A stretch of 64,000 nucleotides of DNA, taken from assembly GCA_963784575.1 (NCBI GenBank), contig CAWARU010000001.1, forward strand, positions 2,728,001 through 2,792,000. The letters run 5' to 3'. Positions 45,296 to 53,804 of this stretch are shown piece by piece. Under the pieces are notes generated by a model. That model saw nothing but the letters and a program-made list of their open reading frames with translations. It did not search any database and had not been told where the DNA came from. Each line of letters opens with the position of its first letter. The first letter of the stretch is position 1. Position numbers and translations under genes: made by a program. This DNA is from CAWARU01 sp963784575 (GTDB lineage Bacteria; Pseudomonadota; Gammaproteobacteria; UBA6186; Azoamicaceae).

Positions 45296-46072
45296 CTATT
45301 TTTTCTTTTTTTCTTGCCTAGGATAAGAAATATGCTCAACTTTTTTAAGATTCCTCATATATTCCTGATTAAAATCTTGACTCGGTAGCAGTCGATCGTA
45401 TTTTGTATTGTTTCTCTCCGAGAGAAAATTTTCATTTGCAAAATACAAAGAACTGTATTTTTTGAGGCATTCTACGCTAAACGCTAGGAACCATAGAGCC
45501 GAATCAATCGTTTTGCTTAAATTTTTTGCATAAATTAGAATGACTTTGCTCGAGATTTTGAGCTCTTCCTCGCCAGATTTATGTTGGTGTGCCAAAAGGT
45601 AGTTATTAATTGTCTTAATGTAATCATTGATGATCAAAAGATATTCTCTGGCGCGACGTAGGGGGTCCAAGTATACCGGTATATCAGTACCAATGAAATT
45701 TAAATTTTCTGCATAGTGTGTATCATCGAAGATTTGGATTGGGATGAGAAAGAATGTTTGGGGTTTCGATTCAAAAGGCTCCAGAATCTCACCCTTGAAT
45801 TCAAGAAGCAGATTGATATCGCGATTCAACCCAAGGAATGCCGCATTCAACAGGCGGAATCGGAGCTCATGTTCCTTTCTTTTTTCCTTTTTTTTCCCAT
45901 ACCATTTAGCAAAATAATTGCTTCCAAAGGCAAGACCTGCACCGATCATTGATCCCGTAAGAGGAGCAACGAAGGATTGCAGGAGTAACCAAAGTCTAGA
46001 ATTTAATACCACAACATTCAAGTTGCTAAAGTTTTCTGCAACATATTTCATGAGGTCTGAGTATTCTGCCAT
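45296..46072 (-). CDS. Hypothetical protein with one or two membrane helices
   Basis: The 258-aa protein has one hydrophobic stretch near residues 27-52 (LLLQSFVAPLTGSMIGAGLAF), followed by a very basic segment (KKKEKRKEHELRFR). The rest is mostly alpha-helical and contains FLGLNRDINLLLEFKGEI and a C-terminal KKKK tail. This resembles small phage- or plasmid-style membrane proteins, but I recognise no family. It converges on the LRR paralogue with a 4-bp gap and is divergent from the yhhQ-tgt operon. No clear ribosome site precedes ATG 46072. Confidence 0.6.
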   Translation of the reverse strand: MAEYSDLMKYVAENFSNLNVVVLNSRLWLLLQSFVAPLTGSMIGAGLAFGSNYFAKWYGKKKEKRKEHELRFRLLNAAFLGLNRDINLLLEFKGEILEPFESKPQTFFLIPIQIFDDTHYAENLNFIGTDIPVYLDPLRRAREYLLIINDYIKTINNYLLAHQHKSGEEELKISSKVILIYAKNLSKTIDSALWFLAFSVECLKKYSSLYFANENFLSERNNTKYDRLLPSQDFNQEYMRNLKKVEHISYPRQEKKKK

Positions 46073-46163
46073 AAATTTACTTGATTATGCTCGTATTTAG
46101 AAAGTATATCTTCTTTTAATATAGTCACAGAACAGAAAATACGCATCCGGATCTCTAACTAAG

Positions 46164-46192
46164 TTGACAATCAAAAGCTAAGTTAATACTAT
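46164..46192 (+). promoter_or_regulatory. Promoter of the yhhQ-tgt operon
   Basis: TTGACA (46164-46169) and TACTAT (46187-46192) with a 17-base spacer, about 50 bp upstream of the yhhQ start. Confidence 0.55.
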
Positions 46193-46242
46193 TAAAAATT
46201 TTATAATTCATATTAGTACACCAGTTCGGAATTGAGGCTTTT

Positions 46243-47109
46243 TTGGATACCATTATTCGCGACATTATTATTTTAATGCAAGTACACGTTTCAGCTGAAA
46301 TGATGACAATTGTATTTTTCTTGCTTTGCAGCCTCGTTATCCTGGCTGCATTACGATATTTTGGGCTAGCGGGCCTATACGGTTATAATATTTTGTCAAT
46401 CGTGGTGGCTAATATACAAGTATTGCGTCTCACGGTATATGAGAGTTTTACTGAACCCGTAGCACTTGGAACAGTATTATTTACCAGTACTTTTTTTGTG
46501 AATGATTTGATTTCAGAACATTATGGACCTAAGGCTGCTTCGAAAAGCTTGAGTTTAGGATTTTGGGCCCAGATTGTGATGGTGGTTTGGATGGTTCTGA
46601 CAGTGGCACATCCCATGGTACCTGCTTTTGATGCGGGTCAACCGAGTGATGCTGGCCAACCCAGCCAAATTAGTCAAACGATTAGTCAAACACTGCAAGA
46701 AGCCCTGAATTCACATCAAGCCATGATGCAACTTTTTGTGCCATCGCTTAGAATATTGATCGCAAGTCTTATCGCCTATTGGTGCAGCCAATGTTTAGAT
46801 ATTCTGTTGTTTGCAAAAATTAGGCAGCACACGCAGGATCGTTTCCTTTGGCTCAGACAAAATTTTTCTATGCTGATTGGGGGTTTTTTAGATACAATCA
46901 TTTTTAGCATTTTTGCTTGGAAGATTTTTGGACTAACAAGAATTTCATGGTATGAATTATTTATGACATATATATTGTCTGCGCAGATTATCCGAACTTT
47001 ATTAAGTTTGGCGTCAACACCTATCATGTATCTCAGCTATTATTGTCTGCCATACAATGAACAATATAAACGCTACGACTATGACAGAACTAATAACCAA
47101 TATATTTAA
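46243..47109 (+). CDS. yhhQ: YhhQ-family queuosine precursor transporter, copy 2
   Basis: TTG 46243 with GAGG 7 bases upstream gives 288 aa, and its N-terminus aligns with that of copy 1 (21604); ATG 46276 is an alternative. It has about six membrane helices with the family patterns ANIQVLRLTVYES, VALGTVLFTSTFFVNDLISE and RFLWLRQNFSMLIGGFLDT. A slippage-type insert (DAGQPSDAGQPSQISQTISQ) sits in a periplasmic or cytoplasmic loop near residue 130. The 3' end overlaps tgt by 29 bases, so transporter and transglycosylase are coupled. It should import queuine or preQ bases for TGT. Confidence 0.88.
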   Translation: MDTIIRDIIILMQVHVSAEMMTIVFFLLCSLVILAALRYFGLAGLYGYNILSIVVANIQVLRLTVYESFTEPVALGTVLFTSTFFVNDLISEHYGPKAASKSLSLGFWAQIVMVVWMVLTVAHPMVPAFDAGQPSDAGQPSQISQTISQTLQEALNSHQAMMQLFVPSLRILIASLIAYWCSQCLDILLFAKIRQHTQDRFLWLRQNFSMLIGGFLDTIIFSIFAWKIFGLTRISWYELFMTYILSAQIIRTLLSLASTPIMYLSYYCLPYNEQYKRYDYDRTNNQYI

Positions 47110-48394
47110 GTTCTCAATCACGAAATTGGGACCACAGTCTGCAAGACGTGGGCAATTGATCACGCCTCATGGCTGTGTTGAAACACCTGCCTTCATCTTC
47201 TGCGCCACCAAGGCAGGCATGAAATCCTTAACTATCCCTCAATTGCGTGCTACTAATACTCAAATCATTCTGTCGAATACCTACCATTTGATGCTGCAAC
47301 CCGGATCTGAGACGGTCCATCATTTTGGGGGTTTGCAGCAATTCACGGGTTGGAGAGGCCCCATGTTGACAGACTCGGGCGGATTTCAAATATTTAGCCT
47401 GGGTCACGGCACCATTGCAGATGAAATTAAGGGCCGCAGGAACGAAGGCAGGCCAAAAACGCTGCTTAAAATAGATGAAGAAGGTGCCTTATTTCGATCT
47501 TATATTAATGGGAAGCAATATCTGCTCACACCAGAAGAATCTATACGAGTACAGCGCAATTTAGGTGCAGATTTAATTGTCGTGTTAGATGAATGCACGC
47601 CTTATCATGTGGATAAAACATACACCCAGGAATCTATGGAACGCAGCCATCGCTGGGCGTTGCGCTCTCTTGCTGCGCATCAGCAATTTGAAGCATCGGG
47701 GCAATATCAAAATCCACAAAGATTATATGGCATTATTCAGGGAGGAACTTATTCCGATTTACGGAAAATAAGTGCTGATTTTGTGAATGAAAATTCCTTT
47801 TTTGGTCACGCAATTGGAGGATCCCTAGGCGCAAGCAAGGAAGAGATGTATGAGGTTGTAGCAGAAACCATGTCCTATTTGTCAAAAGACAGGCCCACGC
47901 ATTTGCTTGGCATCGGAGGCATTCGGGATATCTTCGAGGGGGTTCTCGCTGGTATCGATACTTTTGATTGTGTTCATCCTACCCGAATTGCGAGACATGG
48001 TGCTGCACTGGTTAAACCCTGGAATCGTCCAGAAGGGCTGGATCGAGAACATCTCAATTTAAAAAACACTCAGTTTAAGCTCGATGACAGTCCCATAGAG
48101 CCAGATTGTTTTTGCAACACTTGTCGGAATTATTCCCGCGGCTATTTGTATCATTTATTGAGGACGGAAATCTTCTTAGCATTTACTTTGATTGCAGAGC
48201 ACAATGCCTATTTTATGAATGATTTCATGCAGAGAATTCGGGATGCTTTGGAGACGGACTCCTTTTTAGAACTCTATAAAGGCTGGGGTATTCAAGAAGC
48301 GAGAGACAAAAATCAAAAAGGCCAGAAAGTCCAAAGAGATCAATACGACCAAAAAGACCAAATCAACGCAGCTGTGGAGCTTCAGTATCCATAG
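47081..48394 (+). CDS. tgt: tRNA-guanine transglycosylase (queuine-type active site)
   Basis: ATG 47081 (437 aa) or the in-frame ATG 47057 starts inside yhhQ. Active-site landmarks: D98 in TDSGGFQIFS; LDECTPYH near 170; D293/D296 in GIDTFDCVHPTR; and zinc ligands C343, C345, C348 (DCFCNTCRNYSRGYLYHL) and H374. It swaps guanine-34 of GUN tRNAs for a 7-deazaguanine. Position G250 (AIGGSLGAS) replaces the valine found in preQ1-using bacterial enzymes (AIGGLAVGE). Glycine there is typical of queuine-using eukaryotic and chlamydial TGTs. An insert, TIADEIKGRR, also resembles chlamydial TGT. The Lys/Gln/Asp-rich tail (residues 405-430) is repeat-expanded. Confidence 0.95.
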   Translation: MTELITNIFKFSITKLGPQSARRGQLITPHGCVETPAFIFCATKAGMKSLTIPQLRATNTQIILSNTYHLMLQPGSETVHHFGGLQQFTGWRGPMLTDSGGFQIFSLGHGTIADEIKGRRNEGRPKTLLKIDEEGALFRSYINGKQYLLTPEESIRVQRNLGADLIVVLDECTPYHVDKTYTQESMERSHRWALRSLAAHQQFEASGQYQNPQRLYGIIQGGTYSDLRKISADFVNENSFFGHAIGGSLGASKEEMYEVVAETMSYLSKDRPTHLLGIGGIRDIFEGVLAGIDTFDCVHPTRIARHGAALVKPWNRPEGLDREHLNLKNTQFKLDDSPIEPDCFCNTCRNYSRGYLYHLLRTEIFLAFTLIAEHNAYFMNDFMQRIRDALETDSFLELYKGWGIQEARDKNQKGQKVQRDQYDQKDQINAAVELQYP

Positions 48395-48596
48395 TCCGGA
48401 TAAATTGAAACCTGTGTTGTGGTTTCCCCTCCAATTCGAAAGTTCCCTCAAATAAAGCTCTAGGACGCACCCATAAGCCATAATCACCGTACAGTGCCCG
48501 ATAAACCACCATTTCTTCTAGGGTCTCTGAATGGCGGCAGACCCCCATTACTTGATAGTAATTCCCCTTATAGTGTTGATAGAGTCCTAGTTTCAT
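48363..48596 (-). CDS. DUF1653 family protein
   Basis: The 77-aa protein MKLGLYQHYKGNYYQVMGVC continues with HSETLEEMVVYRALYGDYGL and WVRPRALF, the complete DUF1653 signature (a small beta-rich fold of unknown role). AGGAGT lies 5 bases before ATG 48596. Its 3' end overlaps the tgt 3' end by 32 bases in convergent orientation. Confidence 0.88.
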   Translation of the reverse strand: MKLGLYQHYKGNYYQVMGVCRHSETLEEMVVYRALYGDYGLWVRPRALFEGTFELEGKPQHRFQFIRTMDTEAPQLR

Positions 48597-48756
48597 GATG
48601 TTACTCCTAAATAATGAAATTTAAATAATATGAAATCTAAAAAATAAAATAAAGAATAATAAAGAATAATGCCTATAAAATTTAATTAAATTGAATTTAA
48701 TTTCAAAATTCGCATCCAACCTATAGGCTTTTTAGGCTATCGCCGATAGAGTAAAT

Positions 48757-49416
48757 ATGATAGAAGACTTAGACGACCATAGAACATACAAAGATTTGAT
48801 AGAGAATCGCTATCCTCCTTATGTGCATTTACGAGGTATCAAAGGTGTGTTAGCGAATTTATTAAGTCATGCGGTTTTTTGGCCAATCATCGGCCCTATT
48901 TTACAGGGGTATTTCCCAGTGCTTTGCATTTCCTTGAGTAGAGCTCGGCAAAAGGGAGATTATATGGGTCTTTATAACCTATTAATCAATACCTTACTGG
49001 GTTCTTTCTATAGAAGAAGAAAAAACTTTAGATGGTGGTATTTAATGCGTTTTGGGGTGGCGGTAGCCCAAGAACGTCAAATTAATTGGCTGATTCGTGA
49101 TTTGGTTTTGGAAGATAACTTGATATTGGTGGGCTCTCTGGGCCCAAAACCTTGGAAAGGCTATGATGTTGCCTATTCCTTTGTGGGATTTTCCCTTTGG
49201 CTTTTTGAACGGGGGGATATCCACGGAGCCCTGAATATGATACAAATTGCAGTACAGGCTGATACAACTTGGGGCTATCCAGAATATTTACATGGTTGGT
49301 ATGGATTATTTACCACAGGGGTCGATTCAGTCTCTCACTTTACTCGCGCAGTGCAAATAGATTGGAGTTTTTTACAACGCATGAAGCAAGATAAAACCTG
49401 TCGATCTCCACCCTGA
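48757..49416 (+). CDS. Hypothetical protein
   Basis: The 219-aa protein has a moderately hydrophobic segment near residues 32-55 (LLSHAVFWPIIGPILQGYFP) and a Trp/Tyr-rich helical C-terminal half (WYLMRFGVAVAQERQINWLI, GDIHGALNMIQIAVQADTTW). The latter resembles a pair of TPR-like helices. I recognise no family. It lies 39 bp upstream of gshA on the same strand, so it may share its transcript. Only a weak ribosome site (ATAGAG) precedes the ATG. Confidence 0.6.
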   Translation: MIEDLDDHRTYKDLIENRYPPYVHLRGIKGVLANLLSHAVFWPIIGPILQGYFPVLCISLSRARQKGDYMGLYNLLINTLLGSFYRRRKNFRWWYLMRFGVAVAQERQINWLIRDLVLEDNLILVGSLGPKPWKGYDVAYSFVGFSLWLFERGDIHGALNMIQIAVQADTTWGYPEYLHGWYGLFTTGVDSVSHFTRAVQIDWSFLQRMKQDKTCRSPP

Positions 49417-49455
49417 GGTACTTCGAGAAGTACAAAAAAGGACTTTGGTTGTCAA

Positions 49456-51096
49456 ATGAAAAACCCTTTTCATTCTCGCGTCAAAGCGCTTGAAAATAAT
49501 GAAATTCTTTTATTCATTCCGGGCATCAAAAGAGGATTTGAAAAAGAAAGCTTACGCGTTGATAAGACCGGCACTATTGCTTTAAGCAGACATCCGCATG
49601 CCTTAGGATCCAGTTTAACCCATCCCATGATTACTACAGATTATTGCGAGTCTTTGCTGGAATTTGTGACCCCTGCAGTAGAAGAAATAGATAAGCTTTT
49701 TGAGACTCTCTATGATTTGCATCAGTTTACTTATCATATTCTAAAACAAGAAGGAAAAGCTGAGTTTCTATGGGCTGCCAGCATGCCTTCACGCCTGGTC
49801 CCAGAAGCAGAAATTCCCATTGCTCATTATGGGATTTCGAATATCGGACAATTAAAATATGTGTATCGGAAAGGTTTGGGAGTCCGGTATGGAAAAACCA
49901 TGCAGACCATTGCGGGCATACATTACAATTTTTCTTTCTCTAAAAACTTTTGGATAGCCTATCAAGAATTGCAGCAAAAAAACCAAGAAGCCTTGCCGCA
50001 ACCACATGCGAGAAAATCAGCCGGAATACCGGCCGGAATACCATTAGATATAGATTCCTTCATCTCCGAGCAGTATTTAGGGCTGCTCAGAAATGCGCAA
50101 CGTTTTGGTTGGCTTCTTCCATTATTGTATGGCGCATCTTCTGCATTTTGTGCTTGCTTTCATAAATCATCGCGGCATGATTTAGAAATGTTTGAGGATC
50201 ATACTAAGATTGGACCTTATGCAACTTCGCTGCGTTTGAGTGATCTTGGTTATCAAAACAAATCCCAGGCCGGTAATTTAATTTCCTATAATGGGCTTCT
50301 AGAATATTTAGAAACCATGCACACAGCAATTCATACCGTAGTTCCAGAATATGAACAAATTGGAGTAAAAGTGGATGGTGAGTATAGACAGTTAAGCGCT
50401 TGCCGGCTTCAAATAGAAGATGAGCATTATGCAGCATTTAGGCCGAAAAGAGTAACGCCGCCCGATGCTAGAATGATTGCTGCAATAGCACGAAATGGCA
50501 TTGAATACATTGAAATACGCTCATTGGATATAGATCCTTATTTGCCGCTGGGTATTGAGCCCAAAACCATCCATGTCTTAGATGCCTTTTTATTAATGTG
50601 TTTATTAAAAGACAGTCCCCCTATTACGCCAGAGGAAAGTACTCGTATTCGAGCAAACCATATACAAACAGTCAATTTGGGTAGGAAATATGGTACAATG
50701 CTAAGAAAAGAAAATGATGAAGAAATTTCTGTTGTTGAATATGCAAAGGAACTTTTGGCAGATATGGGAAGGACAGCCCATGTACTGGATAGGGCATATT
50801 CCGTGCAGGATTTTACTAATTCGGTAGCAGAGGCTTCAGAAAAACTTGCAAATATGGATGAATTACCCTCAGCAAAAATAGTAGCAGAAATAAAGCAAAA
50901 TCAAGAATCCTATTTTGGATTTGCCAATCGATGGTCGAAGATACACGAAGCGGAGTTTCTAAACAAAGATCTTGATTATGAAAAGCTAAAATATTATAAT
51001 GAATTAGCTGCAGAATCGCATCATGACTTACTTGAATTAGAACAGCATAAGAACTTAAGCTTTGATGAGTTTCTAAAACGGTATCTGTCGATTTGA
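49456..51096 (+). CDS. gshA: Glutamate-cysteine ligase, proteobacterial type
   Basis: The 546-aa protein has the E. coli-type GshA signatures: GIKRGFEKESLRVDKTGTIA near residue 25, LGSSLTHPMITTDYCESLLE, IAGIHYNFSF and EYIEIRSLDIDPYLPLGIE. It joins L-glutamate and L-cysteine with ATP, the first glutathione step, in the cytoplasm. The length is close to E. coli GshA (518 aa). A short AGIPAGIP repeat near residue 190 is a slippage insert. This type of GshA is characteristic of Gammaproteobacteria and supports the taxonomic placement. gshB is not in the window. An IcmD-like gene follows after 30 bp. Confidence 0.95.
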   Translation: MKNPFHSRVKALENNEILLFIPGIKRGFEKESLRVDKTGTIALSRHPHALGSSLTHPMITTDYCESLLEFVTPAVEEIDKLFETLYDLHQFTYHILKQEGKAEFLWAASMPSRLVPEAEIPIAHYGISNIGQLKYVYRKGLGVRYGKTMQTIAGIHYNFSFSKNFWIAYQELQQKNQEALPQPHARKSAGIPAGIPLDIDSFISEQYLGLLRNAQRFGWLLPLLYGASSAFCACFHKSSRHDLEMFEDHTKIGPYATSLRLSDLGYQNKSQAGNLISYNGLLEYLETMHTAIHTVVPEYEQIGVKVDGEYRQLSACRLQIEDEHYAAFRPKRVTPPDARMIAAIARNGIEYIEIRSLDIDPYLPLGIEPKTIHVLDAFLLMCLLKDSPPITPEESTRIRANHIQTVNLGRKYGTMLRKENDEEISVVEYAKELLADMGRTAHVLDRAYSVQDFTNSVAEASEKLANMDELPSAKIVAEIKQNQESYFGFANRWSKIHEAEFLNKDLDYEKLKYYNELAAESHHDLLELEQHKNLSFDEFLKRYLSI

Positions 51097-51126
51097 ATTA
51101 TCATATTCCGGTTTAAGAGGTGAAGT

Positions 51127-51516
51127 ATGCTACGACAATTACAAGCTTATTTGCTGAAGATCACACTGTTGCTTTCCCCAACTTGTTTTGCGGAAACAAT
51201 TCCCTCCATCGGAGAGCTTGCAGAAAATATGATAGCGGGTTCCACTGTGATCACGCGCTTGTTTTTGGCTGCCTCTGTGATTTTGGGTGTTGGTTTTATA
51301 ATTGCCTCTATTACCATGTATAAAACACATCGAGACAATCCAAAATTCATACCGCTCGATCGACCTGTGCTATTTTTGATTCTAGGACTTGTTGCAATCT
51401 CTATTCCTTTTCTTGGGAAATTTGTGGGCAAGACCGGAAGCGTGTTGGATCTGCAAAAAGAAGCGAAGCATTATTCGACTATTGTGGATATTGATGCGCC
51501 ATTGACTAGAAACTAG
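51127..51516 (+). CDS. icmD: IcmD/DotP-like type IVB secretion system protein
   Basis: The 129-aa protein has GAGGTG 6 bases before ATG 51127. It opens with a signal peptide (LLKITLLLSPTCFA), then a predicted mature N-terminus and two membrane helices (LFLAASVILGVGFIIASITM and PVLFLILGLVAISIPFLGKF). Between the helices lies YKTHRDNPKFIPLDRP. The order of leader, helix, KxHxDNPxxIPxxxP and helix is that of IcmD/DotP of the Dot/Icm system (about 132 aa), as I recall it. Most icm/dot genes are clustered elsewhere in known genomes; this one stands alone behind gshA. I am fairly, not fully, sure of the name. Confidence 0.6.
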   Translation: MLRQLQAYLLKITLLLSPTCFAETIPSIGELAENMIAGSTVITRLFLAASVILGVGFIIASITMYKTHRDNPKFIPLDRPVLFLILGLVAISIPFLGKFVGKTGSVLDLQKEAKHYSTIVDIDAPLTRN

Positions 51517-51521
51517 GTCAC

Positions 51522-51549
51522 CGTTAACGCTCTGCCCTTGAACGCCCAT
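51522..51549. repeat. Dispersed short repeat, copy 1
   Basis: CGTTAACGC then CTGCCCTTGAACGCCCAT (51532-51549). The second block recurs with one change at 58582-58599 (CTGCCCTTGAATGCCCAT), also preceded by CGTTAGCG (58566-58573). Both copies lie in gaps just outside genes. Confidence 0.5.
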
Positions 51550-51553
51550 CTTT

Positions 51554-51590
51554 TAACAATCTGGTCGTTTAAAGATTGTTAGTTATTTGT
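51554..51590 (+). terminator. Possible terminator after the IcmD-like gene
   Basis: TAACAATCT (51554-51562) and AGATTGTTA (51573-51581) form a perfect 9-bp stem with a 10-base loop, followed by the T-rich GTTATTTGTTT. Confidence 0.45.
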
Positions 51591-51703
51591 TTAAATAAAT
51601 ATTTTCTGCCCCTGTTGATTTCTTTTTGATTTGTGCTGAGGCAGTTAAGGAAGACAAATTGATAATAAAAACAATGCGGAGCGCCATGTGGTGCTCCTTA
51701 GCA

Positions 51704-53581
51704 TCACCGCCTGAAATTATGGCTGAGGAAGGTCGGGCGCTCAACCTTAGTAGAGGACATTCCAAGTTTTGATAATGAATATAGCGGAGAAAATTCTTTT
51801 TTCATATGTGGTGTCTCATAAACTGAAGCTAGTTCATGAATGTTCTTTGCTAAAATGCTATCAGATGATAATGGAGTCTGCAACACGGATATAAATTGAT
51901 CTATAGCTAAAAATAATATTTTACTTTGTTGAATTGAGTCATTTGTTTCTTGTAAATCATCCTTGGTTTCTTGCAATTTTAACCTAAGATTTCTTAATTT
52001 ATCATATTGAAGACTTAGTTGTGTTTGAGTTCTAGTAATATTCTCTTGTTGAATTTGTCTCAAAAGTTTTATTTTTCCTTGCAACTCAAATATATCTAAT
52101 TCTAAGTCAGTTTTTGTTCTTTCCAGCTGAGCTATATTTTCACGTAAACATTTTATTCTTGTTGCATTATCTCTTTTATTTTTTTTCCTTATAACCAATT
52201 CAATTGACATATCCGCATTTTCTCCCCAATTAGTATAATATATAGCTTTATAATGACCTCGCATAGCATCAACTTCTCGTTTTCCTATATAACCTGTTCG
52301 TATATTTTCTCTATATGTTTCAAAGGGCTCGTCAGAATGGCAAATAGTACTTGATAAATAATAGAACCTTTCATACCATTTTAATGTATACTGGACCACA
52401 AAGCGTTTAATAATAATTTCTTCATCTGTATCCAATGCAGTTATTTCTTTTTGTGATGATTCTAATGAATCATTTACTGCAATGAGTTGTTTATTTTTTA
52501 TATCCAACAGGGTAATATTTATTTGGTGTTTTCTGCTATTTTGACTTAATCTCAAATTTATTTTATCAGTCTTTTTAATTTCTTTTTCAATAAGTTGTTT
52601 CTCGAAAGTAAAAAATTGAAGGGCAGCTTGGTGTTTCAATTTATTGTTTGCCAATTGCCGGAGTTGTCCTATAAAGTTTCGGACATATTGAGCCAATGCT
52701 AAACGAGGGGCTTCATATTGAAGAAAGGATAATTGATTTGCAGAAATGCTGGGTTGGCTGCTGAGTTGTACCATAATTTTCTTTCGGTCAGAATCTTTAA
52801 GAACATTGATAATGGTCAAATTGTTTGCCATAAAGTTGATTAACTTCAATTGAGCATGAATGAGATCCTTATCTTTTTCAAATGCACTTTTGGCTGGAGT
52901 TGATAAATGGAAACTTGTATTCACTAGGTTTTTAAGAGTATAAGCAAAACCACCCTCTCCAATTAATTGTTCCTTAATATCATTTTCATCGATTTCATTT
53001 GGAACTTGGGAAACTATCCAATAAAGATTTGGAATAATTTGATTAAAATCATTAAATAATTTACTGAGTAACTCAATAAGTTTTGTAAACGCTGTTCCCC
53101 TTGCCGCTTGAAGCTCTGCATAATTAATTATTATTAATAGCTTGATACTTCTAGCAGCATTCATTGCATGTTGCAAATTTAATGAAGCTGCTATTCCCTC
53201 TATTTCGCTTCTGGTATCAAAAAAACCTGCACAATCACAAAGGTATAGTTCTCCAGCTTGAAATACTTCTGGATATAACGTTTGCGATTCCCCGAGTCGA
53301 TGACCAATAAGAGGATATTTTCTACCTTCGAGATCTACCAAATATTCTTTGTTGGTTTGTGGGTCTAGGATTTTTTCTAACTGTTTGGGTAAAGCTACTA
53401 TTCTCCCTGCCATTTTACTAGACACAAATTCCACCCCCATTAAATATCCTATAGTTGTACTCTTGCCTGCGCCAGTATTTCCTATGACAAATACAAGATC
53501 TTTGCCAGCGATATCTTTTACTTTTAAATTTCCTTCAACAATCATTTTATATAACGCATTTAAGCTTGATACATTCCACAT
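51704..53581 (-). CDS. Large P-loop GTPase with coiled coil, paralogue 2
   Basis: The 625-aa protein has P-loop GNTGAGKS at residues 34-41, then TTIGYLMGVEF. It shares with its neighbour at 53805 the block VDLEGRKYPLIGHR and SQTLYPE. The G3-like motif is DCAG in CDCAGFFDTRS, with Ala where the neighbour has Pro. NLYWIVSQVPNEI corresponds to the strand before the base-binding loop. The second half holds coiled coils around GHYKAIYYTNWGENADMSIE and KRDNATRIKCLRENI. It lacks the ~45-residue N-terminal extension of the neighbour and has no OTU domain. It is divergently transcribed from its neighbour, so the pair probably arose by inverted duplication. Confidence 0.75.
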   Translation of the reverse strand: MWNVSSLNALYKMIVEGNLKVKDIAGKDLVFVIGNTGAGKSTTIGYLMGVEFVSSKMAGRIVALPKQLEKILDPQTNKEYLVDLEGRKYPLIGHRLGESQTLYPEVFQAGELYLCDCAGFFDTRSEIEGIAASLNLQHAMNAARSIKLLIIINYAELQAARGTAFTKLIELLSKLFNDFNQIIPNLYWIVSQVPNEIDENDIKEQLIGEGGFAYTLKNLVNTSFHLSTPAKSAFEKDKDLIHAQLKLINFMANNLTIINVLKDSDRKKIMVQLSSQPSISANQLSFLQYEAPRLALAQYVRNFIGQLRQLANNKLKHQAALQFFTFEKQLIEKEIKKTDKINLRLSQNSRKHQINITLLDIKNKQLIAVNDSLESSQKEITALDTDEEIIIKRFVVQYTLKWYERFYYLSSTICHSDEPFETYRENIRTGYIGKREVDAMRGHYKAIYYTNWGENADMSIELVIRKKNKRDNATRIKCLRENIAQLERTKTDLELDIFELQGKIKLLRQIQQENITRTQTQLSLQYDKLRNLRLKLQETKDDLQETNDSIQQSKILFLAIDQFISVLQTPLSSDSILAKNIHELASVYETPHMKKEFSPLYSLSKLGMSSTKVERPTFLSHNFRR

Positions 53582-53699
53582 AAAAATTTCTCTGCTTTCT
53601 TGTAGATCAATTCAAGAAATATAACCTGAGTTATATTTGAAAGCAACCATAGTGAATTTACTTCCAATTTCACTTAAATCCTGAATAAAAGATTAAATT

Positions 53700-53729
53700 T
53701 TGGACTTGTTATTTGCAAAGAATGATAAT
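53700..53729 (+). promoter_or_regulatory. Candidate promoter of the GTPase-OTU gene
   Basis: TTGGAC (53700-53705) and GATAAT (53724-53729) with an 18-base spacer, in the 223-bp gap between the two divergent GTPase genes, about 75 bp before the ATG. Confidence 0.4.
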
Positions 53730-53804
53730 ACAATAGCTGAAAAGTAAGCAGAAGTAGTTTTTAGGAATTAAGGTAATTGTTTGTAAATTCAGGGAGACAA
53801 GGTT

